Below are positions 20,891 to 32,615 of a stretch of DNA of 64,000 nucleotides, in pieces; the stretch's first letter is position 1, and every line of letters starts with the position of its first letter. Position numbers and translations under genes: made by a program. The notes under the pieces were generated by a model. The model searched no databases. It was not told the origin of the DNA and worked only from the letters and a program-made list of their open reading frames with translations. Source of the DNA: Phialocephala subalpina (taxonomy: Eukaryota > Ascomycota > Leotiomycetes > Helotiales > Mollisiaceae); the NCBI GenBank assembly GCA_900073065.1, contig FJOG01000024.1, positions 407,048 through 471,047 of the forward strand. The letters run 5' to 3'.

Positions 20891-23877
20891 TCACTCACGC
20901 TGCTGAATCCGCCTTCTTTTGGATTCCCGTGTCGGCCTTTCTTCCTGTGTTTCGAGTAGGTTCCTTTTCTTGAGCCCCAATTCGTGTAGTAGCTTTGCCG
21001 TTGCATCTGGAAATAATGGCTCGAGAAATTCCCGCATAATATCTGCTGAGGAGTATGGTTGGTCCTTGTAGACAATGTACACGTCTTTCCCGGCATCCAA
21101 CGACACCAGTAACTTCATGATATGAATAGCCTCCTCCTCTGAATCTTGATCCAAGCTCACCGCATGATGTAGAATGCTTTCGCAGAGACTTTTCGAACTC
21201 AATGATAAGGATTTCGGGTCTGCACCGCATCGAAGAAGTAATAACACCATATCTATGCTGACAACCGGGACTTTCGTCGACTGACTTTGATGCAGCATTA
21301 GACGATGCAGTAGGGATGATGCAGTTGCAACGACCGATGATCGTTCTAAGTTTGACAATTTTTTACTCACATATCCAGTGAGGCTGTAGACTGCGGCGGT
21401 GTCAAGAAAGGTAACTTCTTTTGAGTGTAATAAAACACTGCTCCAGTAGGGGCCAGAATACAAGATCATAAACCGATCCAAATGGTCAAGGATTGAGGTC
21501 TGCAGCTTGTGAGTCTCGGTTTGCCGGTTTGCGCGGTGAGCATGGAGAAGAGCACAGTAGGACATATCCGAGAAAGCAGAGTTCCTTTCAAAATACGGTG
21601 TACCTTGGATCTGTGTCCACATAGTGCAGGCTTTCAGAAGAGCAACATGAGGATTAAAGGTGGTCCCTGCCGTGTGAGTCAAAAGTCGAGACCAGCATTC
21701 ATCTCTTTCAAGACATTCTCGAACAGTTCGGTGTAAGTACTGAATTGTGGAGTCAGGTGATACTTGTTCGAGATAGTCAAGGTTGGATACTTCCAGAAGC
21801 CCGGCGCACCTTGCAGTCAACTGCACTGCTGTATCTTCGTATCTTCGGCCGATTGAATCTTGATGAAGTCCCTGGATTGTATCAAGGCTGAGTTCTTCTT
21901 TGATGGCCAACAAAAATTTCAAAATACTGAGCGCAGTTCCACTGTCCCTTGAGTTTAGCGACGAGCCAGATGTTTCACCCCAAACATCTATTGAGGCCCG
22001 GATGATCTGAAACGCCTTTGAAGCCCATACTATATAGAAAGGCTCTATAAGTTTGAGAAGATGTTCATAGAGTGGCTCTAACTCCCTTGGTAGTAGACGG
22101 ACTCTCTCGCGGAGGATGGCAATATCGTCACGGTTCCTCACCCCTTCGATCAATGACTTGACTACAATTCGAACCCACAAAAAGACTCCATCCGCCTTCT
22201 CAACAATCTCGTGAACTAGCAAATCTACTGATTCAACAATTCCCGATAATAGTCGTTGAAATGCTAGGCTCTTTCTGAATTTGTTGTTGACGTAATACTC
22301 AATATCCGAGTAAGTTAGATCCTGGAGTCGCAAAGTTGGATAAGTGCGAAAATTATCTTTGAAAACCTGCCAAAGCCTGCTTGATACGCAAATTTTGACG
22401 TTATGTGACTTCACAATCTCCGTGAAAAGTTGTATTATTTCGTCGTAATCTCCATCGAATTCGTCAAGCCCGTCTATTAACAAGCACAGTTTGAGAGGTA
22501 TTCTTATCTGCTGAATGACTTTTCTGAATACAGATATAAGCTCCCGTAAATTCCATGACTCGTCGAAGTTGATCATGGTAATATTCATCAAGCATGAGTA
22601 TGTTCTTGCCCAACGTTCAGCCAGGACTATCGGAATAAGTTCCGGTGTGCTGCGGAGTATTTGGAAAAGTAGACCGCGGAAGAGTCCAGTTTGCGACTTC
22701 TGCTCTTGCGTTCCGCTATTCCAAAAAAATAACGAAGCAAGACAGAGCGGAATTGTAGTAGAGGGGTTAAGCGCTGCGCCGTTTGCCCACCCTCTTAAAA
22801 ACTTATAAGTCCGAGCATCATCGAATATATGCTTTATCAAAGTCGATTTCCCAGAACCGGCCTTTCCATTAATCCAATATATGCCCTCGCCACTCCTCAG
22901 CCATTGGGAAAGGTTACTCCATGGTCGCTGCTTCGTCTCTGAATCTCGAAAAGCCCACTCGAAAGTCTCAGGATAAGATTCGAGAACAGATTCGTAGCGA
23001 TGTGACATCGAGGGGTAGCTTAGACTCTGAAGGATTGCCTTCGTTACTGACTTCCGTAGCTTTATTTCTTCTTCGTCTGGTACATCGAGCATTTCAATCA
23101 TGCTTATAATCTCCTTCATTTCATCACCTTGATCGCTCCTATGACTTCCAATAATAGCAGCACGTGTACGAAGACGTTCATTCGGGCTAACAGTGTCAAG
23201 TCGCCGTACCATTTGAATCAGAGTCGCCAATTCGCCGCGGATTTCGTGCGTCACTGTATTTGTATCTTTGGCCTGGATTTGGTTGTCGAGTAAGGATGAG
23301 ATGATATTTTGGGTCTGTTGCTCAAGGCGTTTGAAATATGAGGACATCTGGATTGATTGCGCGTCCATTGTTGCACTGTATCAAAGTCAGCGAGCCTCAA
23401 GGCAAAGGCTGGAACTATTTGCCTGATAGAGAATAACACTCTTGTTTCTAGAGCTTCCTTGAGATTTGCAAGTCGTTTCATCAGGGCCGCTATTTCTTCC
23501 TGTGACCAGGCACTCTTTACCGCTTGCCAAAAGCTCTCCCATTTTCGACCTTTGACACATTTCACCTTCAGCTTATGCAGCCGCTCTATGATCTCTTCGG
23601 CCGCAGTTACAGCGTCATCGCATATCTTCTCAAAGGTCTTCCGGTGCCATTGATCGTCCTTGATGAGAGAGCTAGACGGATCTGTCGGGCAGACCGATCT
23701 TCTCAGTTTGACGACGACCGCTTCAAGATCAACGGTAACAAGCTCAATTTCTTCATTGGCAGCTAGTGCCCCGCTGGTGGATTTGTACAGCTCCCGACAT
23801 CCAGAAAACAGCTTACAGCCAAAGTCTGCAAACTGTACTATTGTCCCGGCCACCGAAAGCGCAGTTAATGGATCCAT
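20891..23877 (-). CDS. NACHT-domain fungal NLR (STAND protein)
   Basis: Two exons, complement(20891..23375, 23438..23877), 974 residues. The start is the ATG at 23877 (MDPLTALSVAGTIVQFADFG, typical of fungal NLR N-terminal effector domains). The NACHT NTPase follows: Walker A GKAGSGKST near residue 320, Walker B LCLLIDGLDEF near 445 and VKICVSSR. Next comes the helical region FLWVRIVVKSLIEGV typical of this subclass. The C-terminus is short, with one ankyrin-like LLLRCGADP motif and a basic KRRR tail, but no WD40 or long ankyrin array. Such proteins are cytosolic switches in incompatibility or immunity. The 62-base intron has a weak donor (GTTATT) but is the only option that keeps frame; a one-base frameshift is the alternative. 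Confidence 0.82.
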
Positions 23878-24750
23878 CAATATGACTTAAGTAAACTGAC
23901 GAGTTTGATGAAAATGAAGAATGCGTCGTGGTGCGCCTTCCATTTGAGCGTTTATCATACAGCCGCACACGGATGACTTCGGTCGGTCAGCCCGAAAGCC
24001 TCGCGGAACGCCTGCAGGGAAGCACCAGCACTACGACATCTGATTTCCAGCCAAAGCAAACGTCGGAATTATGATTGCGCCTCAGATATCCCACCTTGGA
24101 CCCACTAGGGTGACCAAGTACACGGGATATCAACGAATGGTAAATTAGAAATTATCCGTTATCGACGCCTTCTGAGACCCTGATTATCTCGTGACAAATA
24201 ATGCCTACAAGTCCACAGTCGCGAAGCTCTGTCTTGACCAATCTCACAATATAAAGAAAAAGTGGCGTGCCAAAACTCCGTAGTCTAAATGACTCAAGAG
24301 TTGCTATTTTACTTGCTCGGAATCTATAATTTTCATTTTTTAAAACCCAATTTAAATCGAGTATTCGGACCTTTAGCGGCATAGCCCTGGTTTCATTCAC
24401 TGGAAAGTTTAGCCAGGGCACAAAAACGGTTCAAAATGAGGCCCGTAGTATGGTGGGCAGGCTGACTCCGGGAGTACTCAGGATGCTCAGGCTCGGCTCA
24501 GGCATACTCAGGCTCTGCTCAGGTTTGCTCACCTTTTAGCTCAAGTGAAAGCGGCCGCTGCCCACCTGGAGTTTATAGAGATTATATAAATACTTTACCA
24601 ATTTAATAATTTATTATGTTTATACTTAAAGCAAAAGATAGGGTTTAAATATATTATTCGCGAAAATTGGGCACTGTCCACTCTGGCCGCTATAGTGCGC
24701 CGTCGGAGGAGACTAAAACGGAACCAGCGAAAGAAAACGTTGAGTCTGAC
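23878..24750. other. NLR upstream region, no gene
   Basis: Holds the NLR promoter side, the CTCAGG cluster at 24452-24566 and an AT-rich stretch at 24580-24660. No frame with domain signatures was found. Confidence 0.5.
24452..24566. repeat. CTCAGG cluster within an inverted repeat, right of the NLR gene
   Basis: Between 24476 and 24534 the motif CTCAGG (or CTCAC/CTCGG variants) recurs about every 9-12 bases. The cluster is enclosed by the 9-bp inverted pair GGTGGGCAG (24452-24460) and CTGCCCACC (24558-24566). Read from outside inwards on the minus strand it shows GAGCAAACCTGAGC, resembling the GAGCAACCTGAGC units on the left of the NLR gene in the mirrored orientation. Confidence 0.65.
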
Positions 24751-25224
24751 TTATGTGGTATATCTAGGTCTAAGAAAAACAGTAACAGCCCCCTCAACCG
24801 TTTTCAGAATCGAAGCGCGATGTTGTTCAAATGTATGTCCCGGGAAGAGCCTGATCATAAAATCCCCTTCGATCACCAGTTCATCAAAATCTCGGAGTCG
24901 GTTTACTGCTTCTGTATTTTTCGAGAGCAAGATTCATGTCTTGAGAGTGCGTCTGGGGAATAGATGGAGTAAATATGGAGTGTTGACTCCTGGAGTCTGG
25001 GATAGGGGGAAAGGGCAAGGATTCTCTGAGAAATTGACACTTACGTCTTCTGGTGGTGCATTGCAGTAAAGCGTCGTTCCTCCCTCGAGAGGGTGAGGTG
25101 GTCTAGCGAGGGCGTTGAGGAAGGATTGATAGTCTTGAGTGAAATATGTCTTCTCTGAAATCATCCTTCCCAGTCCTCCCCAAATCATGCATACGAAGAC
25201 GAGCAATGTGAGGGGTCGACGCAT
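24751..25224 (-). pseudogene. Small secreted protein gene, truncated or disrupted
   Basis: An ATG at 25224 opens a signal-peptide-like MRRPLTLLVFVCMIWGG and about 60 residues, ending at a good donor (GTAAGT at about 25046). Further on, 24751-24930 encodes DELVIEGDFMIRLFPGHTF and then EQHRASI, resembling the propeptide-like family seen at 20.44-20.75 kb. No acceptor joins the two parts in frame, and the C-terminal IRxDPGVExVEC segment expected for the family is missing. I infer a damaged copy; an undetected exon is possible. Confidence 0.45.
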
Positions 25225-26008
25225 CGTGAATGCTAGGTCTCAGAGAATTGTGTCTGGATGGCGAAGACTCGCAGTGCTAACTTGGGAATTTGAGAATTTT
25301 AAAGCCGGCGGTGTGGCTTCTCGAGTGAGGACAGAGTGCATTGAATGGGGTGCCTCCTGTGTTGAGGCTATGATAGGCCAAGGCAACAAGGGTGGAACTG
25401 ATTGGACACCGCCGCAGGCTAGTTCAACAAACACAACGGGTGAGGCAGTGCAGGACTACAGCCTCAGCCTCCAGAGGATTTGCTTGAGCAATCTTCAAAT
25501 GTTGTTCAAGAATGGTAGCTCGCGCGCAATCTGAAACGAGCTGTACAGGACAGTGATTCTCGACGATGGTGAAAATCAGCTTAATTCAGAAAAGAAGATG
25601 AAGATATACTGTAGTGATTCTGCGACGAAGTAAGGAACAATAGTGAGGAACACCGAGACACACATCGCTCCACTAGGAGGAAACACAGATTAGAGCAATG
25701 ATCAGGGCAATGCAATTGAAAACCTGTGACCCGACGAAGGTCTGGGCCTGGCGAGGAGAAGAAACCTCAAGCTAACGAAGCAAAATATTGTTCTCTCGCT
25801 CGACTACAAATACCAAGAGAGCAGCGGCGAGAAAGGAAGAGCTATAAAGCTAGAAGTCTGATTTTTCAAAGATGAGCTCGCCACCTGATAAACACAATGC
25901 CCCCTAAACTGAAATCCTCCGCCACCAGTTCGTAAAAGCTGCCATGACATCGTCCCACCGAGGTATATTATTTCCACCTGCCCACCATAACTGAAAGGGT
26001 ATTCGCAT
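25225..26008. other. Intergenic, no gene recognised
   Basis: Short open frames only. The longest (25139-25534, plus) is antisense to the secreted-protein relic and has no domain or coding character. Nothing else identified. Confidence 0.5.
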
Positions 26009-26257
26009 CTAAGAACTGTCTTGTCCCATCAATAGAGTCATAACGCCGTATTTCATAGCCGTAAACACCAACTCCATCCCGTCTGTCTCCAACCCCCATT
26101 CCCTCTGAACGGCAACGCCGTATCCGTCTCCGATCATCTGTCCATGTATTCCATATTGATGTTCCCATGTGTAGAAAATGCATTCAACCTCGCCGAGGTA
26201 ATTGATGCGCATTCGTGTTAGACTCCTTGGTACGTGATATTCCCCTAGCATCCCCAT
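26009..26257 (-). CDS. Hypothetical protein (82 residues)
   Basis: ATG-started frame just downstream of the RdRP gene on the same strand (21 bp from its stop). It contains GEVECIFYTWEHQYGIHGQM and a methionine-rich end; no signal peptide or known motif. It could be a short gene, a relic, or part of the RdRP 3' untranslated region. Confidence 0.3.
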   Translation of the reverse strand: MGMLGEYHVPRSLTRMRINYLGEVECIFYTWEHQYGIHGQMIGDGYGVAVQREWGLETDGMELVFTAMKYGVMTLLMGQDSS

Positions 26258-26278
26258 TCAGACCACATCTTCACGCGA

Positions 26279-29200
26279 TCAGTCATCTTCTCGATCCTCC
26301 AGATCGTAGATGTTGACAACACTGGCAAGATCATCATCCACGCTGCCATACCCTTTGTCTTGCAAGCGTCGAATTATTGAAGGATCCGGCTTCCCAGTGA
26401 TGTACATAGCCGCGGTTACCAAATGAGGAGGTCCAGTGCCGCCAGCACGGAGACCCTTGAGAAAACAAAGCTGCTTCCCGCCCATCCACCAAACTAAATT
26501 GGAGACGTACTTACGGTTGTATAACGCGAAGAGTGTTGACGCTTTCAACAGCTCCCATCCCGAGAGCTCTGGATTGGAGCCATCGTTGCATAAGAGCGTT
26601 CTTGTGAAGAGGTTGTCATCCTGTGGTTTGATATCTCGGTATTCTTCGTATATCTCCGCAACATACGAAATGAATTCAGGCTTTGACTCGTCGTTCGGGG
26701 CGCGAGCAAAGTGGGCCGTCCAGGAATTCTTCAATACTTCAAGGTCTGCTTCTAAGTCGTTGAGCAACTTTGTTGCTTCTTTGTTCTTCTTCGTTCTCTC
26801 TCCGACATACATCTTGTAGCGCGCTACAAGGTCGTCATCGTACCATGAGCCCTCTTCCTTGAGCTCTTGTAGGGACTCGTTGATCGCTTCGTGCGCTACC
26901 CACAACAAGTGTTCGATGATATCAGACGATGGCTCCCGTGGGACCCAATTGCTGTCTTTTCGCCGAAGCTGTCTCGGTTTGTTGGTCTTGATGATGAGGT
27001 CTTTGAATGTTTGCCATCGCTCTTCGTCAAACTCGTACCCTTGCTTGGCCTGGTCCACAAGATTGCTGAGAAGTTGACTAAGGTAAAGGGCCTCTCTACT
27101 GCCGACTCTGCCTTGCGTATAGCATACGCTTTCTTTGTAGCTCGTACATATACCCAACATACTCGGTTGCATGTTGAATTGGAAGGACTTCTTCAGAAAC
27201 AATGAAGTAGCCGAAAGAGATGATTCGCTACGAATCAGATCTTCGTACTTCGTTGAGTCTTTAGTTAGAAAGCCCTCTAGGACGAGGTCTGGAACGGCTG
27301 GAACGTCAGCGCATGCAAAGTTGTCCACAATGGTAGGTTCCCAGCAGACCCATGCGATGTCTCCGTCATAGTCTCCTCCTGAAAGCTTGGCGGCGAGTGA
27401 GGGATTTCCAACGATAGGGAACACGATAACGTCCTTGAGGCCAACGAGTTCCTCTTTGACCACGGCCTTGACCTTTTGGATGTCGGAAACAAAGTGAGCA
27501 GGGCATCTTGCTACCAAAACATCTGCTCCACTGAGACTGGCGCCGGAGAAACCTGAAACATTATCAACAAAACTAGAGAAGTCGATGTAAACTTCATTCT
27601 CCTTCAGACAACCCCAGAAGTCTGGCACCATATAGGCATATGTAGACCTGCCAACAGTGATGCACATGCGTTCTTTCAGGTCATCACACTTCCTTTTGAA
27701 CACTTCTCTGGCCATCTTGTTCATGTAGAGCGAATTTTTGGGGTCGAATCCAGAATCCAACATGACATTGAGGCATTCTTCCTTGGTAACTGGTCTGCCG
27801 GTTCGGTAAGGGATTGCTCCATTCTTGAGTCTCTCATTGCTACCGGAGCTGCTTGCTCTGATCCAAAGCTTAAAGATTGGTGGCGACTCCATAGCTACTT
27901 GAATGTCCTCAACCTCTTGCTTCAAACCTTGTCGCAAGAGTTCCGCGATAGCGTCTCTCATTGCCTTGCCTCGACCAATAGCTTTAGCTCTGTCCATGAG
28001 CAGAGGCAGTAACTGTGTGTTCAAGTCTGCTGACTTCAGTGGACCGGAGTATCTGAGCACCTCGAATGCTCGATGGCTCCGATCGTCTGACTCTTCATTG
28101 AGTTCGCTACTCGGAGACCACTTCTGTTGCGAAGAGTAGACTTCGATCCAGTCCTCTCCGCCTGTGTTGGTATGATCGACGACCCAGAACCCCTTTGCTT
28201 CACCTAGTCGGGCCTGGAATCCACTAGGCAGATATGATAAACCAAGTTTTTGTGTCACCTTCAATGCGAGGCTCGGAGAAATGCGGCCGGCACCATCATT
28301 CATAACCTCGCCATTCTCTTTGAGGTCATCCTTGAATATTATCTGAGATCTCTCTAAAACAAGAGTTTCCTGGTTTCGGGATACAGCTAACACAATGTTA
28401 GTGACTGACGTGAAGACGGAAGTGGCTTCCTCACCCAGAGTCGTTCGATTGAAAAGCTTCAAGTAGCTTTGCCAGGTGTTTTCGCATGTAGGCCTAATCT
28501 TGTCAAGAAGACGATCAATACTTATTCTCGGGTGACCTATGCTTCGGTTGGGATAAGAGATCAAAGTGCTGTCCACGAAACCAAATCCATCAACAGCGAA
28601 AAAGAAAACCCGATATATGGCCTCGGAACTAGTGGCCTCGCGTCTCTTTGCTGTCCTTTCCTTGGGTTTGACGAAGAATGGCTTCCATATTCGTCCAAGG
28701 AGAGGATGCTTCGTATCAACTAACCAATCATAAAACTTGCCACGCCACACATCTACTCCAATTTTCTGCACTTGACGCTGTACAGCCGGTGGTACATGTC
28801 GGCCTGTAATCTGGGGCATAGATAGCTCTGCAAAGCGATCGTGGCCGAACCTTCGACCAAGTCTGTGGGAGTATTCCAGTTTCAGAGGGTCCAATCGAAG
28901 CTGCAGCAGTGAAGATTCATTGAAAGATAACGACCCAGAAAAGGAGACGGAGTAGAAACCCTTCTGAAAATCGTTCAAAGCGCAGGCCCAAACTTCCTCG
29001 CCGCACCTCTCAGGAAATGGTTTGCCTTTCAAGGGTGGAAGATTCTTGAGGAAGCTCCAAAGCGTATTGTAATCTTTCAAGCCGGAGGTCACTGGCGCGT
29101 CGAATTCGGATAGGGAAACTTCGGCATGTAGGAACACACGAGTGATTTCGTACAGTACGCACAAGGGGGCATCGTCGAGCGCCGTGGGGAGAGGAGCTAA

Positions 29201-30372
29201 TAATATTAGTGAGTCCTCAAGACACATAAGAATAACTTACGGAAAACATTATCGAGAGAAACTTTGAGCTGTTTCTCGGCTGGACTTAGTAGAGCGTCAT
29301 CGTCGTCAATGGTGTATCCATTAAGATCCTGGGATAGTTCTTCGGCCTCCGGAATGTCCTCACTAGGTATGGCATTTCCTGGGCTCAAGTTGAGAACTTC
29401 CTCTTGACATTCGGCCATCCTTCGTTCGAAGCTGGAAGAAGCGAATTCAGAAGAACTTTGGATGTGATCTGGTTGTCGAGTTGTGAACGCAGAAGACAAC
29501 GATTGTCGTGGCAATCGAGGCTCATCATCGGGGACAGTCTCTTGAGTGCTGGTAGGGAAAGAATTTAGGCCTTGGGAAAAGACGCTCGAGACATTCGCGG
29601 TTGATGCAAAGCTTGTGTTGGCACTTTTCGGAAGGCCTCCCTTCTCTTCTCGTGGGATCGGTCTACCACGGCCAAAAGACAGATCCGGTGGAGGCATATT
29701 ATTGGTGGAATTGGTTGATTTGGGTCGTAGAATGTCGTCTGACCGGGGCTTTTTGACAGGAGTAGCATCCTGCAGAGTGTCGTCCCTAGCGCGTTTGGAT
29801 TCTGCAGATGAACTTGCAAAGGAACCTTTCATCTTCGGGTAGGATATGTGTCCGCTCGGTCCTTCTTTATTTGGCGTCAAGGAGAAATGTATAGGACTGT
29901 CGTTTATGTTGGTATTCTCCGGAATGAATCTTTTGGGAGTCTTCTGTTTCTTGATCGGCTCCCAAGCAGCGGACAAGCGTTGATGCAGGCAGTCGAGGAG
30001 TTGTCCGCGCTCCTCGTCGGAAACCGGGCAGGGTCGATGTCTAGTCTTTTCAGGAACGGTTCCTCTTTCTGCTTTTGGCTTATTCACCCACCCTCTCCAT
30101 TTAGCGTAGGCTTCATTCTCAAACTGCTCTGCAACGTCAATTAAAGCCGGCTTATCCTTCCAACCGATTCCAATGATCATGATAACACATTGCTGCTCTA
30201 GAGTCGAATTTTCTCGGGAACTTGGTGACTCTTGTTCGGGGATCTTAAGATCAAAAGCCCAGCGATAGCATAATGACTGCACAATAGACTTGATTGTGTC
30301 TTTGGTGTTTTTAATCTTCCTTTCCCGAGATGCCGTGGTCTCGCTGGCTGAAAATTCCGTCGATGGTGCCAT
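26279..30372 (-). CDS. RNA-dependent RNA polymerase, QDE-1 type
   Basis: Two exons, complement(26279..29196, 29241..30372), 1,349 residues; the 44-base intron begins GTAAGT and ends TTAG. The cellular RdRP catalytic domain is clear: the metal-binding LSGGDYDGD motif lies near residue 985, preceded by DVLVARCPAHFVSDIQKVKAV and VFPIVGNPSLAAKLSGG. Length matches the QDE-1 class (about 1,400). The N-terminal 380 residues are disordered, Ser/Pro-rich and basic, apart from a helical start. The enzyme makes double-stranded RNA from aberrant transcripts for Dicer in quelling or RNAi. The start at 30372 is the first ATG; the frame is open upstream only from non-ATG codons. No Dicer or Argonaute gene lies in the window. 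Confidence 0.93.
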
Positions 30373-32615
30373 ACCGTCAAACCGACTTTGAGAGGCAGGC
30401 TGATGGATGCAAAGGGAAGGCAATGGAGTGTGCTTGTGGGTGATTAGGGTCAATGTAGCGCATATAGTGTGCGAGTGAGCGATAGGTTGGTGCCAGGGCG
30501 GTGACTGATTGTGCAAAGGTAGCCGGGTGGTGGTCGTCGGTGCGAAGGAGGGGTATTGTCTCGGAAGCTTATCAACAGGTGCCTGAACGACGGCGAGGCT
30601 GAGAAGCGCTCAATTATATGCCACAGTCTTGTAGATAAGGTATGAATATTCGAAGGTCACAAGAAGATGAAATCGGAATCTGCAAAGGAGTGTCGCTGCG
30701 ATTGAGCCGGAAGAGGGGATTCGAAGGGTGTGGAAGACGAGGCTGTAACCAACAAGCACACTGGTCAGTCCGAATCTGCGAGCGAAAGCGAAAGCCATTG
30801 AGTCTTACCAATCATATAAAAGCCAAAAGCGAAGCTAGACTCAAACAATTGAGCAAGAGCGGAGTCTCCCAAAGGAGAGGATCGCGAGCGAATGTCGTTG
30901 TGTGGTTGCTGAAGAAGAAAGGATTGCGGGACGACGCGTTTGGCCCAGTGGGTTCGGGCCATGCCGCACGCTAGCGGTGCTAGTGAGCCCCTAAAACTCA
31001 TCGCGTGGGGAAGTGATCACAGCATGTTTCTTCACGTTCCACTGCATCAAGACCGCATTTATTCAGCAAAGTTACATTTAATCGAACGGATGAGAGTGAG
31101 CGAACTTACCTCTGCAATCGGTGTTTCGGAGTGCAGGCCTGGACGACTCGACTCCTCGAAGCAAGGGCTTGTGCTTGTTGAGGCGTTGATCAGCCTGCTG
31201 CTTTGCAGATGTGAGGAGTCGAGCCGTCCAAGCCCACGTTGGATTTGGATGTGTTTGCTTGTTAAGGCTGTCAGGATGTACCTTGTTCCGTCTTGAGTTT
31301 CTGCACACCCTCTTGAAGAGGAGGCTGTGATTGAGGGTTGAAGGAATGACAAGATTTGTTGGAGAGTGGGGGTTGGGAGGTGGCATGACAATGAGGTTAC
31401 TGAGGAGTGCGACGGAAAGGCCCTTCGATTTGATAAGGTAGAAAGGATCAGATTTCGTCTCAAGTAGAGATGATGGTAGGCGCTCAGAGTTGAGAGTGAA
31501 TGTTGTGGAAACGAAATTAGTTCTCCTCTCAAAAGAGGGGCCATTTCAGCCTGGTCGCATATCATATGCAAGAACCCGCGGGAGCGCTGTTGCCTTCGAT
31601 CAGAAAGCCACCCCGCTCTCGCGATTGGCTGGCATTGGAATTCTGTTTGCATATCCGATTGAGGTCCTGGAAGACTCACATTCACTTTTGTGGTGTTGCA
31701 ATTCGTCCAACGGACAGACTTGGGATTGGTGAGAAGGCATGGGCCTTGTTCTTCCCGACAAGGAAAGAGCTGACAGCTCTATGAAAAGCTCTGAAAATGT
31801 CATAAAATTTTCTCTTGATCCAAATGCAGCTTGGGAGGGCGTCATTACTTCCTTTGAGAAGTTCACATTCAGTACAGACAAGATTCGATAGGCGCTTCCG
31901 CGCTTTCAGAAAAGCCTGGTTGCTCTTGCTTCATCTTGGACATAATGATACAAGTCACCTTCATTGTTGCCTCATCTTGGTCTCCACCAGTCTTTCTCAA
32001 TCAAATATCAATCGCCACGGGATTACTTTTGACCACTGCAGCTGTCATATGCACCTTCCTCCCCCTTCAAACCCACCGCCGGAACATCGACCCGAACCAT
32101 CGACCCGAACCATCCCAAGCACCTCACCTCCTCATCATTTTCATCCCATATATCCCATATATCCCAGCCCATCTCATCACCACACTCAATCTCAAGATCT
32201 CCCCATTCACCCATTGGTGGATCTCATTCGCTCGCCTCCCCTCGGCAGATCATCACCCCTCTCGGCTCTTCCCCGCATGCCCATTTCCCCATCCTTCACT
32301 CGCCCACAATTAAACTTTCAGGTGACACGACTCTCCGTACCTGCATATAACCTGCATATATCCACGATGCGCATCAATCAGACTTCAATGTTCAGCGGAT
32401 TGTCGGGTCTGTGACGGCATTGGAATGTCGAGTGGAGCTTATTTTGAGAAATAGTTCGGGTCAATATGAACCCAAGCTGGGGATGTCGGGGGAAGGAAAA
32501 GTTTTGCTCCGCAGTCCACTTCACGACTGCGGGGTTGAAGCTATGAGCTTTGCAAATATATATTGATTCCTACAACTGTAAGTCCTTTCCTTCGTGTCGT
32601 TCCGCAGTGGTCAAA
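30373..32615. other. Intergenic region, no supported gene
   Basis: Some 2.2 kb between the divergent RdRP and arabinofuranosidase genes. Several open frames of 60-200 codons exist on both strands but overlap each other, lack domains and are low in complexity. One long imperfect inverted repeat is listed separately (31140-31230). It probably contains both promoters. Confidence 0.5.
31140..31230. repeat. 17-bp imperfect inverted repeat
   Basis: GGACGACTCGACTCCTC (31141-31157) pairs with GAGGAGTCGAGCCGTCC (31213-31229), one mismatch in 17, with a 55-base loop. No further element structure seen. Confidence 0.55.

Noticed and set aside
25139..25534. Plus-strand open frame of 131 codons
   Set aside because: Starts antisense to the secreted-protein relic with a real signal peptide on the other strand; no coding features.
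31059..32414. Several overlapping frames of 80-208 codons on both strands
   Set aside because: Low-complexity Pro/Ser/His-rich translations, mutually overlapping, no domains or paralogues.
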